Below, piece by piece: positions 25,707 through 34,581 of a stretch of DNA of 64,000 nucleotides; within the stretch, counting starts at the first letter, position 1, and the number at the start of each line of letters is the position of its first letter. Under the pieces are notes generated by a model, which was not told where the DNA came from, ran no database searches, and saw only the letters and a list, made by a program, of their open reading frames with translations. The stretch comes from Caulifigura coniformis. Its GTDB lineage: Bacteria > Planctomycetota > Planctomycetia > Planctomycetales > Planctomycetaceae. The translations under genes were made by a program, and so were the position numbers. The DNA lies in the NCBI RefSeq assembly GCF_007745175.1, contig NZ_CP036271.1, positions 806,001 through 870,000 on the forward strand. The letters run 5' to 3'.

Positions 25707-28700
25707 ATGAGTGATTCTACGGAAGATGTGCCGGTCCTGGCGCTGCCGGATCTGATTCCTCGACTCCGCCGCGTTGATGCTTTCGCAGCCGTCGTCCGTG
25801 CCCTTCAGCGTGGAGACAGCGGCACGATTGACGGGGCGTGGGGCTCATCGTCCGCGCTCGCCACGGCCGCACTCGCCGCCGCACTCCCGCGCACCGCCGA
25901 CGCCGGGGAAACCCTGCTCGTCGTCACCCCGAGAATCAGTGACGTCGACGACGTGGTTGCGGATCTCGCTTCCTATTTCGAAGAACCGCCTGAAGTCTTT
26001 CCCGCCTGGGAGACTCTCCCTCAGGAACAATCAGTCTCCGACCCGATCTTCGGTGCTCGGCTGCAGCTCCTGAATGACGTCGAATCGGGGCACGCTCCTC
26101 GCGTTGTTGTCGCCAGCCTGCCCGCGCTCCTGCAACCCGTTCCCGACGCGGCCGAACGGAAACTGGGAACGCGGCGACTCGTCGTCGGTGAGTCGCTCGA
26201 CCTGGAAGAGTTCCTCAAGTGGCTCGTCGACCGGGGCTTCGAACGGCAGTCGGCCCTCGAGAGGCCGGGCGAGTTCAGCGTTCACGGCGGAATCCTGGAC
26301 GTCTTCTCTCCGGGATCGGCAGAACCGATCCGGGTGGAACTCTTCGGCGATGATATTGAATCGATCCGCACGTTTGATCCGGAGACGCAGCGCAAGACTG
26401 GGGAACTGCAGGAAGCGAAAGTCACCGCGGTGTCCGCCTCGGCGGGCGCGGCACGCCCCCCCGCCGGCGACTCCTCAGGCAACGGCGACACCAATGGCGA
26501 GGAGCGCGATCCGTCCGTCCACGTGGGCCGCGCGCCGGCCACCGCCGGCGGGCAGTTTGTCGAGTCCCTTCCCGCGGGAAGCTGGGTCGTCCTCTACGAA
26601 CCGCAGGAACTGATTGAGGAAGGGAAGCACTACCTCAGCCGACTGAACAACCCTCGCGGGTTGTTCAGCGTGCCAGCGGTCATCGAGGCGTGCACGCGCC
26701 GGCCGAGCGTGACGATCGCCGCCCTCAGCGGCGGCAGCCTGGAGACCACCTGTCGCCTGCAGGTCGAATCGATCGAACGGTTTGGCGGACCGCGGGCGGA
26801 AGTGCTCAAGGAACTGGCCAGCATCGTCGGCCGCGAAGAGAAAGTGGTGATCGCCTGCCACAACGAAGGCGAGCGCGAACGTCTCAAGGAACTGCTCGAG
26901 CAGTCCGCCCCCGAACTCGCCCCGCAGGTGAGGCTCTGCCTGGGAGCCGTGACGCGCGGTTTCCGGCTGGTCGTCGAGCGGGTGCTGGTTCTCAGCGACG
27001 CCGAACTGTTCAGCCGCGTCGACGTCCGCCGCGTCGCCCGCAAGAAAAAGATCGAGAGCCGGGCCCTCGATACGTTCCTCGATCTGAACGAGGGTGACCT
27101 CGTCGTCCATCTCGCGCATGGCATCGGCCGCTACCGCGGGATGCAGGTGATCGAGAAGGAAGGACGGCGCGAGGAGCACCTGTCGCTGGAGTTTCGCGAC
27201 AACGTCCGCATCTGGGTGCCGGTCTCGCTGATTCACCTCGTCCAGAAATACATCGGCGCGGCGAAAGCGGCCCCGACCCTGTCGAAGATCGGCGGGACGG
27301 CATGGTCGAAGAGCAAGGAACGCGTCCAGCAGGCAGTATCGGACATGGCGTCCGACATGCTCCGACTGCAGGCCCAGCGGGATGCCATGCCCGGTTTTCC
27401 CAACCCGGAAGATTCGCACTTCCAGCATGAATTCGAAGCCGCGTTTCCCTACACGGAAACGCCCGACCAGCTCACGTCGATCGAAGCGGTCAAGAAGGAT
27501 CTCGAGAAGCCGCGGCCGATGGACCGCCTGCTCTGCGGCGACGTCGGATTCGGAAAGACGGAAGTCGCGATGCGGGCGGCGTTCAAGGTGGTCGATTCCG
27601 GCAGGCAGGTCGCCGTGCTCGTGCCGACGACCGTGCTGGCCGAACAGCACTACCGCACGTTCTGCGAGCGGATGGCCGAATTTCCAGTCCGCGTCGAAGT
27701 GCTGTCGCGGTTCAAATCGAAGGCCGAACAGCGGGAAGTGCTGAAGCAGGCCGAAGAAGGACGGGTCGACATCGTGATCGGCACCCACCGCCTGGTTCAG
27801 AAAGACGTAAGATTCAAAGACTTGGGACTTCTGGTCGTCGACGAGGAACAGCGATTCGGAGTCGAGCACAAGGAGCGGCTGAAGCACCTGCGGCTCACCG
27901 TCGACGTCCTGACGATGACGGCCACGCCGATTCCGCGAACGCTCCACTTCTCGCTGATGGGGATTCGCGACATCTCCAACCTGACGACTCCGCCGCAGGA
28001 TCGCGTCCCCATCGAGACCCGTATCGTGCGCTGGGACGGCGAACTGATCCGCTCCGCGATCGTCCGGGAGTTGAACCGCGGAGGGCAGGCCTACTTCGTC
28101 CACAACCGCGTCTACGACATCTACGAGATCGTCGACAGGCTGCAGAACATCATCCCCGAAGCGAAGATCACCGTCGTCCACGGGCAGATGGATGGCGACG
28201 AACTCGAACGCAACATGCTCGAGTTCGTGCAGGGGAAAGCGAACGTGCTCGTGGCCACGACGATCATCGAAAGCGGCCTCGATATCCCGAACGCCAACAC
28301 CATCTTCATCGATCAGTCCGAGAACTACGGACTGGCTGACATGCACCAGCTGCGGGGACGCGTCGGACGTTATAAGCATCGCGCCTACTGCTACCTGCTG
28401 CTCGATCCGCGAAAGCATCTGTCGGCCGTCGCGGCCAAGCGTCTCAAAACCCTCGAGGAATACAGCGAACTCGGGGCCGGATTCAAAATCGCGATGCGCG
28501 ATCTCGAGATCCGCGGAGCGGGCAACATCCTCGGGACGGAGCAGAGCGGCCACATCACGACCGTCGGCTACGAGCTCTACTGCCAGTTGCTTGAGAACGC
28601 CGTCCGCGGCCTGCAGCACCTGCCCGCCAGGGAAACGAAGCACGTCAACATCGACCTCCCGCTCACGGCGTTCGTTCCGAATTCCTATGTCCCGCCCGGA

Positions 28701-29135
28701 CGCCAGAAGATCGATGTCTACCGCAAGCTGTTTTCCGCGGCGTCGCAGGAAGAGCTGGTGGATGTGCTGAGTGAAATGCGGGATCGGTTCGGGCCGGTGC
28801 CGATGGAACTGGAACAGCTCGCCCGCGTGCGAGAGCTGCAGATTCACGCCCAGACCTGGACCATCGACAAGGTCCATCTCGAGGACGACGGCCGCTTCGC
28901 AGTGTTCCACTACCGTAAGTCGAACGAGATCGTGGAACTCCAGAAGCGTGTCGGCCGCGACCTGCGGATCGTCGACAACGACCGGAAGGCGTACTACCTG
29001 CTGCCGAAGCGCGGAATCGAAGGAGACGAACTGATCGCGGTGCTGATCAGGGTGCTGACGAGTCCTCCGGTCGCAACTCCGGTGTCGCGGACGCCGCCCC
29101 CGCGTCGCCCGGCGCCGCCGCGAAGGCCGGTGTAG
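25707..29135 (+). CDS. mfd: Transcription-repair coupling factor
   Basis: A 1,142-residue ATPase that removes stalled RNA polymerase and recruits UvrA. The order is that of Mfd: a UvrB-like N-terminal region (about residues 1-400), the CarD-like polymerase-interaction domain with NEGDLVVHLAHGIGRYRGM (about 455-530), the RecG-like motor with Walker A GDVGFGKTE and the DEEQ box (VVDEEQRFGVEH), motif III TATPIPRTL, the later motifs ESGLDIPNAN and QLRGRVGR, and the C-terminal TRCF domain. A Gly/Pro/Asn-rich insert (about residues 245-280) lengthens the N-terminal region, and the C-terminus ends in a Pro/Arg-rich tail. The ATG has no obvious ribosome-binding site. Confidence 0.97.
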   Translation: MSDSTEDVPVLALPDLIPRLRRVDAFAAVVRALQRGDSGTIDGAWGSSSALATAALAAALPRTADAGETLLVVTPRISDVDDVVADLASYFEEPPEVFPAWETLPQEQSVSDPIFGARLQLLNDVESGHAPRVVVASLPALLQPVPDAAERKLGTRRLVVGESLDLEEFLKWLVDRGFERQSALERPGEFSVHGGILDVFSPGSAEPIRVELFGDDIESIRTFDPETQRKTGELQEAKVTAVSASAGAARPPAGDSSGNGDTNGEERDPSVHVGRAPATAGGQFVESLPAGSWVVLYEPQELIEEGKHYLSRLNNPRGLFSVPAVIEACTRRPSVTIAALSGGSLETTCRLQVESIERFGGPRAEVLKELASIVGREEKVVIACHNEGERERLKELLEQSAPELAPQVRLCLGAVTRGFRLVVERVLVLSDAELFSRVDVRRVARKKKIESRALDTFLDLNEGDLVVHLAHGIGRYRGMQVIEKEGRREEHLSLEFRDNVRIWVPVSLIHLVQKYIGAAKAAPTLSKIGGTAWSKSKERVQQAVSDMASDMLRLQAQRDAMPGFPNPEDSHFQHEFEAAFPYTETPDQLTSIEAVKKDLEKPRPMDRLLCGDVGFGKTEVAMRAAFKVVDSGRQVAVLVPTTVLAEQHYRTFCERMAEFPVRVEVLSRFKSKAEQREVLKQAEEGRVDIVIGTHRLVQKDVRFKDLGLLVVDEEQRFGVEHKERLKHLRLTVDVLTMTATPIPRTLHFSLMGIRDISNLTTPPQDRVPIETRIVRWDGELIRSAIVRELNRGGQAYFVHNRVYDIYEIVDRLQNIIPEAKITVVHGQMDGDELERNMLEFVQGKANVLVATTIIESGLDIPNANTIFIDQSENYGLADMHQLRGRVGRYKHRAYCYLLLDPRKHLSAVAAKRLKTLEEYSELGAGFKIAMRDLEIRGAGNILGTEQSGHITTVGYELYCQLLENAVRGLQHLPARETKHVNIDLPLTAFVPNSYVPPGRQKIDVYRKLFSAASQEELVDVLSEMRDRFGPVPMELEQLARVRELQIHAQTWTIDKVHLEDDGRFAVFHYRKSNEIVELQKRVGRDLRIVDNDRKAYYLLPKRGIEGDELIAVLIRVLTSPPVATPVSRTPPPRRPAPPRRPV

Positions 29136-29297
29136 AAATCGACACTCTTGCCGACGCTGCCCGCGTCGGCCCGACTTCGTCAGATCGCATTCCGGGCAAC
29201 AATGAGTTCTTCAACCGTCTTGAGGAGGGAGGGAACCTCTCGGCGCGTTACGATCCGCGGCGACATCGTGTCCTGCAACTTCAAACAGGAAGCTGCC

Positions 29298-30233
29298 ATG
29301 AAGCACTGCCTTGCGCTCGTTGTGATGTTGGTCTCCGCGGCCGCCGGCGCTGCGGAACCCCAGGTCAGGGCGCTCTGGCCCGCTGAGGTCCCGGGGCCAC
29401 TTCCGATCGTCGATGGAGACGAGCGCGATCTCACAAAGGACACCGACAGGCCCATCGCCGGCAGGCGGATCATCAAGCTCGGTCACGTCCGCACGCCGCA
29501 GATGCACGTCTATCTCCCGGCAAAGGACAAGGCGAATGGGGCCGCGGTGGTCATTGCTCCGGGCGGCGGCTTCAGCATTCTCGCCTGGGATCTCGAAGGG
29601 ACCGAAGTCGCGGAATGGCTCAACTCGCTCGGGTACGCGGCCGTCGTTCTCAAGTACCGGGTGCCGACACGGACGCACGGCGAAACGCTCGATGCGACCC
29701 ACCCCGTGCCGCTCGTCTCCTTGGGACCGGTGATGGACGCCCAGCGAGCGCTGTCATTGACCCGGTCACACGCCGCCGAATGGAACATCGATCCCGGCCG
29801 CATCGGCATCCTGGGATTCTCCGCGGGCGGAAACATCGCGGGGCTGACGGCCTGCCTCACGGGAGAGCGGGTCTATGGCCCGGTCGACGACGCGGACAAG
29901 GCGGGCTGCGAGGCAAACTTTGCGATCCTCGTCTACCCGGCCCGTCTCGTGGACGAGACTTCGGGGCAGCTGAAGCCGCATGTCAAGGTGTCGGAGAAGA
30001 CCCCTCCAATGTTCTTCGTGATGACGCAGGACGATCGCGTCGGCTGTGAGAACTGCACGGCCCTGTTCACCGCGCTCACCCGGGCGAAAGTCCCCGCCGA
30101 GATCCATGTCTTCACGCATGGCGGCCACGGCTACGGGCTGCGTCCGACGGAGAAACCCGTGACGCACTGGTCGGAGGACGCCGCCGCGTGGATGAAGGCG
30201 ATGGGATTTGATGACGCTAGGATGAAAGAGTAA
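29298..30233 (+). CDS. Secreted alpha/beta hydrolase, acetyl-xylan-esterase-like
   Basis: A 311-residue protein with a signal peptide (about residues 1-20, ending AAGAAEP). AGGA about 7 nt before the ATG fixes the start. The oxyanion block APGGGFSIL and the nucleophile elbow GFSAGGN (about residue 180) are followed by an Asp in MTQDDRVG and a His in HGGHGYG. This pattern fits the BD-FAE/acetyl-xylan-esterase group of planctomycete exported hydrolases. The likely substrate is an ester of a plant or algal polysaccharide, but that is inference. It is 162 nt downstream of mfd. Confidence 0.85.
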   Translation: MKHCLALVVMLVSAAAGAAEPQVRALWPAEVPGPLPIVDGDERDLTKDTDRPIAGRRIIKLGHVRTPQMHVYLPAKDKANGAAVVIAPGGGFSILAWDLEGTEVAEWLNSLGYAAVVLKYRVPTRTHGETLDATHPVPLVSLGPVMDAQRALSLTRSHAAEWNIDPGRIGILGFSAGGNIAGLTACLTGERVYGPVDDADKAGCEANFAILVYPARLVDETSGQLKPHVKVSEKTPPMFFVMTQDDRVGCENCTALFTALTRAKVPAEIHVFTHGGHGYGLRPTEKPVTHWSEDAAAWMKAMGFDDARMKE

Positions 30234-30412
30234 CCCGGGGATACAACTGCGGACTCTGTACTAGCTTGGAGCTTCGCCTGGGCCACGAGACGGAAACTCA
30301 GTCGTCAGCCGTCTGGTGTTGACGATACTCTTAGACAATGCGATTGAGAATAAGGACGGCCTGCCAGTCGCCGTCGCGTTAGGACTGAAGGGCTAGTTGG
30401 CGGAGATGTCGT

Positions 30413-31354
30413 ATGGTTACGCAATCGATCACACTAAAAAGCGACGAGCAATTCGGCCGTCGGGTGCCATCCGAGTCCCTCGGTTGCGTTCTTGAACAAA
30501 TTCCGGAAGCCGTGCGACGGTCAGTCCGAATGGCGATGGAAGGCCGCAGTCGGTCTAGAGGGAAGCGACCGAACTGGCTTCGTACCGCTTCCGACCTCCG
30601 ATTCTTGGGCCACGAAGGCAATGACCAAACGATCCTTCACTTCGAGATTTCCACGCTGAAGGAAGCGGCCCCTCGCCTGTATGAGCAGCAAGAGATTTGG
30701 CCGACCCGGCCGCGAGCTGACGACACGGGGCTCGATGTTCTCGCAGATGTGTTTCGTGACGTGGCGACGAGAAATGCCGACAGTGAACGTTTCGATCGAC
30801 CTCTATTGGATTCGTTGTCCCATTTCGGGAATATCCTGAACGGCACTTTCAGTGAGTTGGTGGTCTCAAGCCATCGGAAACCTGGTGTCGAGGACGTCTC
30901 GGTTACTGCCGATGTCATCAATGCGGCCCGCGAACTTGGGACGAACACTCCGCAACCTCGACGCGTTCGCGTGGTTGGCCGATTAGATATGGTACGCGCG
31001 AGCACTCAATCGTTTGGATTGGTGCTTGACGGCGGCGAAGAAGTCAGGGGGGTGATGTCTGAAGGCGTAGTGGGGGAACTCGGTTCTTTGTTAAGTCAAC
31101 GAGTCTTAGTGGCAGGAAGTGTTGTCTATCGCGCCTCGGGGCGGGTCCTGAGAATCGATGCAGAACACATCACTGCAACAACGGAGGTCGGGGAATTCTT
31201 TTCGTCCATCCCAAAGTCTCCGCGTCAGAGATTTGACTTGCGAGACGTTGTCAGAGAGCAACACCACAAGCTCGGCCTAGCGGGTGTTATTGGAAAGTGG
31301 CCCGGCGACGAAAGTGAGGACGACATTCTTCGAGCGCTCGAGGAACTTAGCTGA
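30413..31354 (+). CDS. Large partner protein of PIN toxin, putative antitoxin
   Basis: A 313-residue protein that I cannot place in a family. The N-terminal half (about residues 1-150) is mixed alpha/beta and not membrane-bound. Residues about 195-265 form a beta-rich block (RRVRVVGRLDMVRA...GLVLDGGEEVRGVMSE...RVLVAGSVVYRASGR) that resembles an OB-like or SH3-like barrel. The C-terminus GKWPGDESEDDILRALEELS looks like the short neutralising tail of VapB-type antitoxins. Its TGA is followed at once by the ATG of the PIN gene with no gap. Codon use is less GC-biased than in neighbours (TTA, AGT, TTG frequent), which suggests transfer. Confidence 0.7.
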   Translation: MVTQSITLKSDEQFGRRVPSESLGCVLEQIPEAVRRSVRMAMEGRSRSRGKRPNWLRTASDLRFLGHEGNDQTILHFEISTLKEAAPRLYEQQEIWPTRPRADDTGLDVLADVFRDVATRNADSERFDRPLLDSLSHFGNILNGTFSELVVSSHRKPGVEDVSVTADVINAARELGTNTPQPRRVRVVGRLDMVRASTQSFGLVLDGGEEVRGVMSEGVVGELGSLLSQRVLVAGSVVYRASGRVLRIDAEHITATTEVGEFFSSIPKSPRQRFDLRDVVREQHHKLGLAGVIGKWPGDESEDDILRALEELS

Positions 31355-31804
31355 ATGGCCACTTCTGGTGCCTATCTCTTGGACACAAATATTCTCGTCC
31401 ATTTGATCCGACGGAGCATTGTCGGAGTGGCGATCGAAAGTCAGTTCGGCTTGGCTAGTTCACTCAACCGTTGCGTCATCTCGGTAGTCACAGTCGGTGA
31501 AATGTACGCACTTGCGAAGAAGTTGAATTGGGGTGGGACGAGACAGTCGAACTTGGCGCAGTTGCTTGGTCAAGTTGTATGGGTGGATATCAGCCACCCC
31601 GACATCCTTGCGGCATATGGCGACTTGGACGACGTCAGTAGCCGCTCAGGTCGTACGATGGGCAAGAACGATGTTTGGATTGCGGCAACCGCAAAGGTGT
31701 CTGGAGCTACATTGCTTACCACCGATGGCGACTTTGATCACCTTCACGTAAGTCACCTCAACCGGATTCGAATCGACTCCAGATCAGGCCAGCCTCTTCC
31801 GTGA
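31355..31804 (+). CDS. vapC: PIN-domain nuclease, VapC-type toxin
   Basis: A 149-residue PIN domain. The acidic residues that hold Mg2+ are all present: Asp10 in LLDTNILVH, Glu49 in TVGEMYAL, Asp106 in GKNDVWIAATA and Asp124/Asp126 in LLTTDGDFDHL. VapC toxins cut tRNA or rRNA and are blocked by a partner encoded just upstream, which fits the gene order here, with the ATG immediately after the partner's stop. The upstream partner is far larger than a normal VapB. The module is flanked by mfd/esterase on one side and a ROK kinase on the other and looks like an island. Confidence 0.88.
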   Translation: MATSGAYLLDTNILVHLIRRSIVGVAIESQFGLASSLNRCVISVVTVGEMYALAKKLNWGGTRQSNLAQLLGQVVWVDISHPDILAAYGDLDDVSSRSGRTMGKNDVWIAATAKVSGATLLTTDGDFDHLHVSHLNRIRIDSRSGQPLP

Positions 31805-31840
31805 TCGTCAGGGCATGAAAAAGGCGACTTCGCTCGGTTC

Positions 31841-32827
31841 CTAGACTGGATACTTGATTCGCGCACACGCAGCCGCGCCGATGAATCCCGCTTCGTTGCC
31901 GAGCGAGGCGTAGTCGATGACCGTGCGCTCTCCCGTGATGGGGAACGTCCGTTTCTTCACCTCGGCCCGCAGCGCCTCCAGGAAGGCCCGGCCAAGCTCC
32001 GTCGTGTGCTGGCCGAACGTCATGGCGCCGCCGACCAGGACCATCTCCGGATTCAGGATGTGAATCACGTTGACGGTGCCGATGGCGAGATACTTCGCGG
32101 ATTCGAGGATCAGGTCGTGGGAGAGTTCGTCGCCCGACTGAGCCGCCTGAGAGATCGCCAGAGCCGTCAGCGAGGCATCGTCACTGGCGAGAGATGAGGA
32201 ACGGCCAGCGGCAATGGCTTCCCGGAAGCGCCTCACGAGGGCCTTCGCGCCGACATACAGCTCCACGCAGCCGTGAATGCCGAACTCGGACCGCGGTCCG
32301 CCATCTTCCTGGATGATGATGTGCCCGCACTCAGCGGCATGCGAATGGGCCCCTTCCCAGACCTTGCCATCCAGTACGATGCCCCCGCCGACGCCCGTGC
32401 CAAGCGTCCAGAACATCAGGCTGCCGGCGTTCTTTCCAGCGCCGAGCCAGGTTTCACCGAGGGCCGCCGCATTGGCGTCGTTCTGCAGGACCGCCGGCTT
32501 GCCGAACCGCTGCGAGACCATGTCGCGAAGGGGAAGGTTCTTCCATCCCGGAAGGTTGAACGGATGGAAGACGACGCCAGCCGGGATGTCCATCGTCCCC
32601 GGAGCGGCGACGCCAATCGCCCGGACCTGATCCCAGGTGATGCCCGCGTCGACGACGAGCTCGCGGGAAATTCGCTCCAGGTTGGCGAGCCCCGCTTCGA
32701 GACCGTCTTCCAGCGCCGAGGAGGCATGCCGCTTCTGGAGAATCCGGCCGTCATTCGTGACGATTCCGGCCTTGATACTGGACCCGCCGATGTCGATGCC
32801 AAGGTAGCAGGATTCCGACGCTGGCAT
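31841..32827 (-). CDS. ROK family sugar kinase (glucokinase-like)
   Basis: A 328-residue ROK protein. The phosphate-binding N-terminal motif is YLGIDIGGSSIKAG, the catalytic Asp lies in VLQNDANAAALGE, and the ATP loop in TLGTGVGGGIV. A His in AECGHI is kept, but the zinc motif CxCGxxGC expected next reads EFGIHGC, with only the last Cys kept, so the usual structural zinc is probably absent. The substrate is likely glucose, but N-acetylhexosamines are also possible. The ATG at 32827 was chosen because homologues begin there. It is convergent with the PIN module. Confidence 0.9.
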   Translation of the reverse strand: MPASESCYLGIDIGGSSIKAGIVTNDGRILQKRHASSALEDGLEAGLANLERISRELVVDAGITWDQVRAIGVAAPGTMDIPAGVVFHPFNLPGWKNLPLRDMVSQRFGKPAVLQNDANAAALGETWLGAGKNAGSLMFWTLGTGVGGGIVLDGKVWEGAHSHAAECGHIIIQEDGGPRSEFGIHGCVELYVGAKALVRRFREAIAAGRSSSLASDDASLTALAISQAAQSGDELSHDLILESAKYLAIGTVNVIHILNPEMVLVGGAMTFGQHTTELGRAFLEALRAEVKKRTFPITGERTVIDYASLGNEAGFIGAAACARIKYPV

Positions 32828-32989
32828 CGTGACTGAGGCTGTTCGAATGGAGGACGGCAAGGCGAACGCCGCAGTGCCGCCGGGCCCGCGTGGACGGTCA
32901 CCGGGCGCGACCGTTCCATGCGATCATTCGAAGATACGGCAGGCCGCCAAGACATCGCAACAGCGAGTTTGATGCAGGAGGCCTGAACT

Positions 32990-33373
32990 TCAGCACTCGA
33001 TGGCTGCCGCCGGACTTTCCCGGACCACCACCTGATCGAGGACATTGCTCAGACCGGAAATCCTGCGGACCAGCGCGGCGATATCCGGTTGGACGCTCGC
33101 GGTTTCGAGGACTCCCTGCACGCAGAGACCATTCTCCAGGCGGCGGACCACAAGCGACGAGAAATGGAGCCCCGGTGTCTCCTGAAGCTTCCTCTGGACG
33201 TCGCGCTCCAGGTCGTGCGACCGCGAGCATTCGCCGTAATCGAGAGGGCAGTAGTCTCCGACCGGGCTGAACTCATCCCAATCGCGGGGAGCCTCGGAGA
33301 AGTCGTTGTCGGCGAGCAGCATCTCCGCGGCGGAGGCGGCAGCACCGACGTCCACGCAATCACGAGTGACCAT
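32990..33373 (-). CDS. BON-domain-like protein
   Basis: A 127-residue protein. GAGGTG about 5 nt upstream fixes the ATG at 33373. The N-terminal ~60 residues are acidic and polar. The C-terminal part matches a BON domain: a helix LERDVQRKLQETPGL, then strands FSSLVVRRLENGLCVQGVLE, and a second helix DIAALVRRISGL, ending VLDQVVVRE. BON domains bind lipids or partner proteins at membranes. No signal peptide is visible. It follows aguB on the same strand at 115 nt. Confidence 0.72.
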   Translation of the reverse strand: MVTRDCVDVGAAASAAEMLLADNDFSEAPRDWDEFSPVGDYCPLDYGECSRSHDLERDVQRKLQETPGLHFSSLVVRRLENGLCVQGVLETASVQPDIAALVRRISGLSNVLDQVVVRESPAAAIEC

Positions 33374-33488
33374 AGGACACCTCGTTGACACGGACCTGGG
33401 AGAACTGGGTCAGCGCATTCCATCTTCCCCGGCGGACTCGAAAACCTCAAGTCCGCCCCCGCGGAGCTTCACCCGAATTTCACATCGC

Positions 33489-34379
33489 TCAGCCGTCGAT
33501 GAAACGCCGGGTGATGTCGCCGTAAGCGTCAATACGGCGGTCGCGCAGGAACGGCCAGTGCGTTCGCTGCACGTCGAGCTTGGAGAAGTCGCATTCCGCG
33601 ATCAGGATCTCGTCCTTCTCCACGCTCGCCTTGGCCATGATCTGGCCATTCGGTCCGCAGAGGAAACTCTGTCCCCAGAACTCGATGCCTCCGCCGTCGC
33701 CCGCTTCATGCCCGACGCGGTTGGGCACGGCGACGAACACGCCATTCGCAATGGCGTGGCTGCGCTGGATCGTCTCCCACGAGTCGTGCTGGGCCTTCCC
33801 GTACTCGGCCTTCTCGGAGGGATGCCAGCCGATCGCCGTGGGATAGAACAGGATCTGAGCGCCGGCGAGGGCCGTGAGCCGGGCCCCTTCCGGATACCAC
33901 TGGTCCCAGCAGACGAGCACGCCGATCCGGCCGAACTTCGTATCGTGGGCCTTGAATCCGAGGTCGCCCGGAGTGAAGTAGAACTTCTCCAGGAACAGCG
34001 GATCGTCGGGAATATGCATCTTGCGATACATCCCCTTCAGCGACCCGTCGGCATCCATGACGACGGCCGTGTTGTGGTACAGCCCGGGAGCCCGCCGTTC
34101 GAACAGCGAACCGACGATGACGATCCCGTACTCCTTCGCGACCTTCCCGAGCGCCTCCGTGCTGGGGCCGGGAATCGATTCCGCGAGGTCGAAACAGGCG
34201 TGATCTTCCGTCTGGCAGAAATAGAGCGAGCAGAAGAGTTCCTGGGTGCAGACGATCTGCGCCCCGCGTTTCGCGGCGTCGATAATCGCCTGGACGGTCG
34301 CTTCGCGGTTGGCGACGGGATCGCTGGAAGTCTTGCGCTGGATCAAGCCAACTCGAACGCGGGACGACGTGCCTGCCAT
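33489..34379 (-). CDS. aguB: N-carbamoylputrescine amidase
   Basis: A 296-residue nitrilase-superfamily enzyme that turns N-carbamoylputrescine into putrescine. The catalytic triad is visible: Glu47 (TQELF), Lys120 (YRKMHIP) and Cys157 (VCWDQWYPE). The specific AguB features FYFTPGDLGF, WHPSEKAEYGKAQHDSWETIQRSHAI and the EFWGQSFLCGPNG block support the substrate over the other nitrilases. Length is typical. The partner agmatine deiminase is not adjacent. It is divergent from fur. Confidence 0.93.
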   Translation of the reverse strand: MAGTSSRVRVGLIQRKTSSDPVANREATVQAIIDAAKRGAQIVCTQELFCSLYFCQTEDHACFDLAESIPGPSTEALGKVAKEYGIVIVGSLFERRAPGLYHNTAVVMDADGSLKGMYRKMHIPDDPLFLEKFYFTPGDLGFKAHDTKFGRIGVLVCWDQWYPEGARLTALAGAQILFYPTAIGWHPSEKAEYGKAQHDSWETIQRSHAIANGVFVAVPNRVGHEAGDGGGIEFWGQSFLCGPNGQIMAKASVEKDEILIAECDFSKLDVQRTHWPFLRDRRIDAYGDITRRFIDG

Positions 34380-34460
34380 GTCACCTGAACGGGAAGGGTT
34401 TTCGGTTCCGCAAACGCCTCAGGCCGTACGGTCGGCATGAAATTCGTTTCGCGAAGGCCT

Positions 34461-34469
34461 ATCATTATC
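34461..34469. promoter_or_regulatory. Fur-box-like half site upstream of fur
   Basis: ATCATTATC matches the right half of the Fur box (GATAATGATAATCATTATC) exactly. It lies 113 nt before the fur start in the fur/aguB divergent region, which would fit iron-dependent autoregulation. The left half is not recognisable, so this is a weak candidate. Confidence 0.35.
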
Positions 34470-34581
34470 ACGAGTCGGTTCCGGACGCACAGTCACCTCT
34501 CGCGCTCCGGGCCGGATTTTTCCGCAGCGTCCGCTTTCCCTGCAATTCTGGCGGCCGCGGGTCCGGTATCATTTCAAGGTC

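Noticed and set aside
26475-28910. Long minus-strand frame opposite mfd
   Set aside because: It is the complement of mfd; composition and lack of motifs show it is a shadow.
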